A stretch of 7,293 nucleotides of DNA, from contig DBYT01000073.1 of the NCBI GenBank assembly GCA_002309915.1, positions 1,311 to 8,603 on the forward strand, read 5' to 3'. The notes beneath the pieces were generated by a model. That model was not told where the DNA came from. It ran no database searches and saw only the letters and a list, made by a program, of their open reading frames with translations. This document shows, piece by piece, positions 4,384 through 7,293 of this stretch. The position numbers were made by a program, and so were the translations under genes. This DNA comes from Bacteroidales bacterium UBA1179. Its GTDB lineage: Bacteria; Bacteroidota; Bacteroidia; Bacteroidales; Bacteroidaceae. Position 1 is the stretch's first letter; every line of letters begins with the position of its first letter.

Positions 4384-7293
4384 ATGAAGAAGAGGTTCCT
4401 GACATTACTGTTATCGGTCATAACCTGTCTGACAGCCAACGCGTATTACACCCAGCAGGTTGATATAACCATAGACAAAGGTCTTAGCTGCAACGCTGTC
4501 AGGTCATTTGCCAAGGATATCTACGGAAGGCTCTGGGTGGGAACCACCAACGGCGCCAATCTGATTTCGAACGGAGCCATAAGTCAGTACCAGTATTTCA
4601 CTGTCGGCAATGACAATGTCGTAATCGGTGACGTTATCTCCATAGGCTGCTCCAGACATGCCGTACTGGCTACCACCAACCACATAATAGACTTTGACCC
4701 GGACAATGACTCAACCCGCCTTGTCACTTACGAGGGCAGGATACTGAGAACCGAGTACATAATGATGGTGGGCGACTCCGCTTATTTCTACAATATGCCC
4801 CTGGGTGCCGTGATGATGTATGACATGAATACCGGATCCACCCGGATGGTAGCCCAGTTCCCATCTGAACGCCAGTTCCATTTTACCAAGATGCTTCAGG
4901 TCTCCGATGACCCCACCCAGTTTCTTCTGGTAGAGGATGACCGCGGTATATACCATCTTAACACTAACACAGGTGCCCTCACTCATATGGATAACCTGGG
5001 ATACAACATGATAAGCAGGGCCGTATTCACCGATTCAAAGGATATCCTGTGGATACCCTATAAGGGGCAGGGAATTACCGGATACTATGTGAAATCGGGA
5101 TTCGACATGATTGCCCATTATGACCTTTCCAATCCGAGACATCCCAAAGACAACATAACATGTCTGACCGAACTCTCCGACAGTACCATTCTGGTCTGCA
5201 CTGCCGAGAACGGAATAACAGTCCTAAACCGCAGGACAGGCAAGACCGATGACCGCTACTTTGGCCAGTTGGAACCCCTTCATGTGTTGTGTACCGATGT
5301 CAACACTGAAGAAAACGAAATCATCCTGGGAACTCTGCATCGGGGCGTGGTAACATTGAAGCGCTCATTCTTCCATAACTTGAGCATCCGGGTTCCTAAT
5401 CATGAGTTTGAGACTTACAGTATTCCCATTTCCGGTTATCAGGAACCCGACGGAACTCTATGGTTCGGATCGGCCGGTTTCGGACTGAGCAGGTTTGATG
5501 AAGAAACCGAGAAGCAGATATCCTTTGCCTCCACCCAAGGAATGAGAGTATCTGGAATATGCCGCTTTGACAATGAGAACCTTCTCATAACTGACCGTAC
5601 TCAGGGATTGTTCCTTTTCAACAAAAGGACACAAAAAATAACCCCCGCCCGTTTCCTGTCCGACGCTGGCATCAACATCTCTTCATCAAGGCTGACCAAC
5701 CTCAAGACCATCACGACCCCTGACGGCGACATCATGCTCTTTAACTGCAACGGACGCCATCTCATATACCGCCGCGGTACCAATCAGATTCGTGAGATAA
5801 GCCTCCAGAAAAACGGAGAGGAGAACCGGGGTGTTGTGATTGATGTAAAGGAAGGCCCCTCACACGCCACCATCGTCTGCAACGGATGTATCTATGAGAT
5901 AGACTACAGGACTCTTCTGGCACGTCTGGTGTTCCAGTCGCCCGAGGATGACCAGAGCGACATATCAAATGTCATAGAGGATTCCCGCGGCATCATCTGG
6001 GCCTGCTCTCCTGACGAGATAATAAGTTATGATCCCAGAGCCAACAAACTGTCCAGAGTAATGGACAACAAGGACTACGGAGTGTTCCTGTCCATGTCCA
6101 TTGACCGTCATGACCATCTTTGGATAACCACCGACAAGTCTTTCATGATTATGATTGACACCAATGACAAGGATTTCAAGGAACCCTTCACCTATTACGG
6201 AAGAGACTGCGGAACAATGCTCAACTTCCTTCCCGGTTTCTCCATGGTATCCACGAAAGGATTCGTATACTTCCCCAACACATCGGGCCTTATCGTCATC
6301 AATCCCGACGATTATACCATCCGCTATAACAGCAATCCGTATCCAATATCCCTGACCAAGATAGTACTTGACGGAACCATTTATGAAAGCAACGGCACCA
6401 AACAGGGCAAGGCACTGAGCATTCCCAACAAGTACTCCCTTATGAATGTACATGTAGCCGTTGACAGGTTTGATCCTACCAGACCGGTATCACTCAAATA
6501 CGTATTGCTCAAGAAAGGACGTCCGTTCCCGGTTTCAGAAACCATAACCAACAGTACGGAGTTCTCCATACCCAAATCCACTCACGGATCATTCGTACTT
6601 ACCGTAAGCCAGAGGACAATACAGGGATGGAGCGAACCGCAGACTATCCTCTCATACAATGTGGCACGTCCGTTCATAATGACTGTTCCGGCATACCTGC
6701 TTATCCTGGCCATAATAATATCCATAAGCGTAACCATATCAAAGGTAGGTATAAGCCTCAAGCAGATTGATATGGACCGTGCCATGAACGCTCAGGAGAG
6801 CAAGCACAAGGATGACAAGATATCACTCATGTCCAACCTGGCCCACGAACTGCGCACCCCACTCTCCCTCATATACAATCCTGTCAAGGATATGCTTGAA
6901 GAGAAGTCTGTCAAGGGAATAGATTACGAACGTCTGGAGCGTATCTTCAACCAGGTTCAGAAGATGACCGAGATGGTCAATACCATACTTGACAAGGGCA
7001 CCAGTGACATAAGCAAGAACGACGTTGTCCTGGAACAGGTTGACCTGAACGAATGGCTGGGTAAGATCATAGAGGATTTCAAGATTGACTGCTATTCCAA
7101 GGGACTTAAGACACAGTATAATCCTATGCCTGATCTGGGCAAGGTCAATCTTGATGTCAAAATGATGGAGACAGCCGTCAACAACATCATGTCAAATGCC
7201 ATCAAGTACAGTGATACCGGAACCATTACGGTAACCACAGGCCATGACAGGGGAAAGATATGGATTCAGTTCCACGATGAAGGACGCGGATTC
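4384..7293 (+). CDS. Second hybrid two-component system sensor/regulator (HTCS), 3'-truncated by window end
   Basis: The frame from ATG 4384 is open to the last base (970 codons, no stop), so this is the N-terminal part of a tandem paralogue of the preceding gene. Residues 1-20 form a signal peptide ending in TANA. Residues about 21-680 form the periplasmic propeller sensor, with blade motifs GRLWVGTTNG (48-57), ILWIP (221-225), GTLWFGSAGFGLSRF (357-371), GIIWACS (536-542) and HLWITTD (578-584). A Y_Y_Y-like domain lies at about 685-760 and a membrane helix at about 764-785. HisKA has His821 in AHELRTPLSL. The ATPase domain shows its N box (NNIMSNAIKYS, 933-943) and DEGRG at 965-969, where the window ends. 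The receiver and AraC domains seen in the first protein are expected downstream but are not visible. Its likely role is inner-membrane sensing of a carbohydrate signal and transcriptional control of nearby genes; the ligand is unknown. The start is chosen for the intact signal peptide; there is no Shine-Dalgarno, as is usual in this phylum. Confidence 0.96.
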   Translation, partial: MKKRFLTLLLSVITCLTANAYYTQQVDITIDKGLSCNAVRSFAKDIYGRLWVGTTNGANLISNGAISQYQYFTVGNDNVVIGDVISIGCSRHAVLATTNHIIDFDPDNDSTRLVTYEGRILRTEYIMMVGDSAYFYNMPLGAVMMYDMNTGSTRMVAQFPSERQFHFTKMLQVSDDPTQFLLVEDDRGIYHLNTNTGALTHMDNLGYNMISRAVFTDSKDILWIPYKGQGITGYYVKSGFDMIAHYDLSNPRHPKDNITCLTELSDSTILVCTAENGITVLNRRTGKTDDRYFGQLEPLHVLCTDVNTEENEIILGTLHRGVVTLKRSFFHNLSIRVPNHEFETYSIPISGYQEPDGTLWFGSAGFGLSRFDEETEKQISFASTQGMRVSGICRFDNENLLITDRTQGLFLFNKRTQKITPARFLSDAGINISSSRLTNLKTITTPDGDIMLFNCNGRHLIYRRGTNQIREISLQKNGEENRGVVIDVKEGPSHATIVCNGCIYEIDYRTLLARLVFQSPEDDQSDISNVIEDSRGIIWACSPDEIISYDPRANKLSRVMDNKDYGVFLSMSIDRHDHLWITTDKSFMIMIDTNDKDFKEPFTYYGRDCGTMLNFLPGFSMVSTKGFVYFPNTSGLIVINPDDYTIRYNSNPYPISLTKIVLDGTIYESNGTKQGKALSIPNKYSLMNVHVAVDRFDPTRPVSLKYVLLKKGRPFPVSETITNSTEFSIPKSTHGSFVLTVSQRTIQGWSEPQTILSYNVARPFIMTVPAYLLILAIIISISVTISKVGISLKQIDMDRAMNAQESKHKDDKISLMSNLAHELRTPLSLIYNPVKDMLEEKSVKGIDYERLERIFNQVQKMTEMVNTILDKGTSDISKNDVVLEQVDLNEWLGKIIEDFKIDCYSKGLKTQYNPMPDLGKVNLDVKMMETAVNNIMSNAIKYSDTGTITVTTGHDRGKIWIQFHDEGRGF

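Noticed and set aside
4384..4443. A lipoprotein signal around Cys15 in the second HTCS.
   Set aside because: The residues before the Cys (V-I-T) do not fit a lipobox, which needs G, A or S at -1. A later ANA cleavage site at residue 20 fits an ordinary signal peptide, and the protein is membrane-anchored by its central helix.
6155..6355. A 66-codon plus-strand frame inside the second HTCS gene.
   Set aside because: It is out of frame within a continuous coding region that keeps blade and Y_Y_Y features on both sides, and has no start signal.
5965..6453. A 162-codon open frame on the minus strand inside the second HTCS gene.
   Set aside because: It lies wholly antisense to a well-supported coding region with recognisable propeller motifs, has no recognisable domain and no promoter of its own. 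It is best explained as a codon-usage shadow.
1..7293. tRNA or rRNA genes, CRISPR arrays, insertion sequences and direct-repeat attachment sites.
   Set aside because: Nothing in the two short intergenic gaps (102 and 72 bp) resembles these, and the rest is continuous coding sequence. The only notable repeat is the paralogous similarity of the two HTCS genes.

Overview
The window looks like a chromosomal segment from a member of the Bacteroidota, most likely order Bacteroidales (Bacteroides/Prevotella-like). Three things point there. Two genes have the one-polypeptide hybrid two-component system (HTCS) architecture typical of that phylum. The start codons lack clear Shine-Dalgarno sequences. 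The upstream regions carry matches to the Bacteroides-type promoter (TTTG about 20 nt upstream of TAnnTTTG). Genus-level assignment is not possible by eye.

Layout, all on the + strand: (1) 1-267 is the 3' end of a gene resembling the Bacteroidales lactate/malate dehydrogenase family. It is closed by a strong intrinsic terminator at 287-322. (2) A candidate promoter at about 316-345 leads into a complete 1313-residue HTCS regulator at 370-4311. It has a signal peptide, a periplasmic beta-propeller sensor with a Y_Y_Y domain, one membrane helix, a HisKA/HATPase kinase, a receiver and an AraC-type DNA-binding domain. (3) A 72-bp gap contains a promoter-like TTTG-N20-TACATTAG and a hairpin. (4) A second HTCS of the same build starts at 4384 and is still open at the last base (970 residues visible). 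It is cut in the ATP-binding domain just after the DxGxG box.

The two HTCS proteins are paralogous along their whole shared length, with sensor, membrane anchor and kinase collinear to within one to a few residues, so a tandem gene duplication is the simplest origin. The kinase core is well conserved between them, while the sensors have diverged strongly. In known HTCS proteins the periplasmic propeller binds a glycan breakdown product and the AraC domain activates a neighbouring polysaccharide-utilisation locus. No SusC/SusD or carbohydrate-active enzyme gene lies in this window, so ligand and target are unknown. No RNA genes, mobile elements, CRISPR arrays or attachment sites were seen. The most notable points are the tandem sensor pair and the atypical acidic pocket of the first protein's receiver. 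I see no convincing sign of an entirely new type of system.
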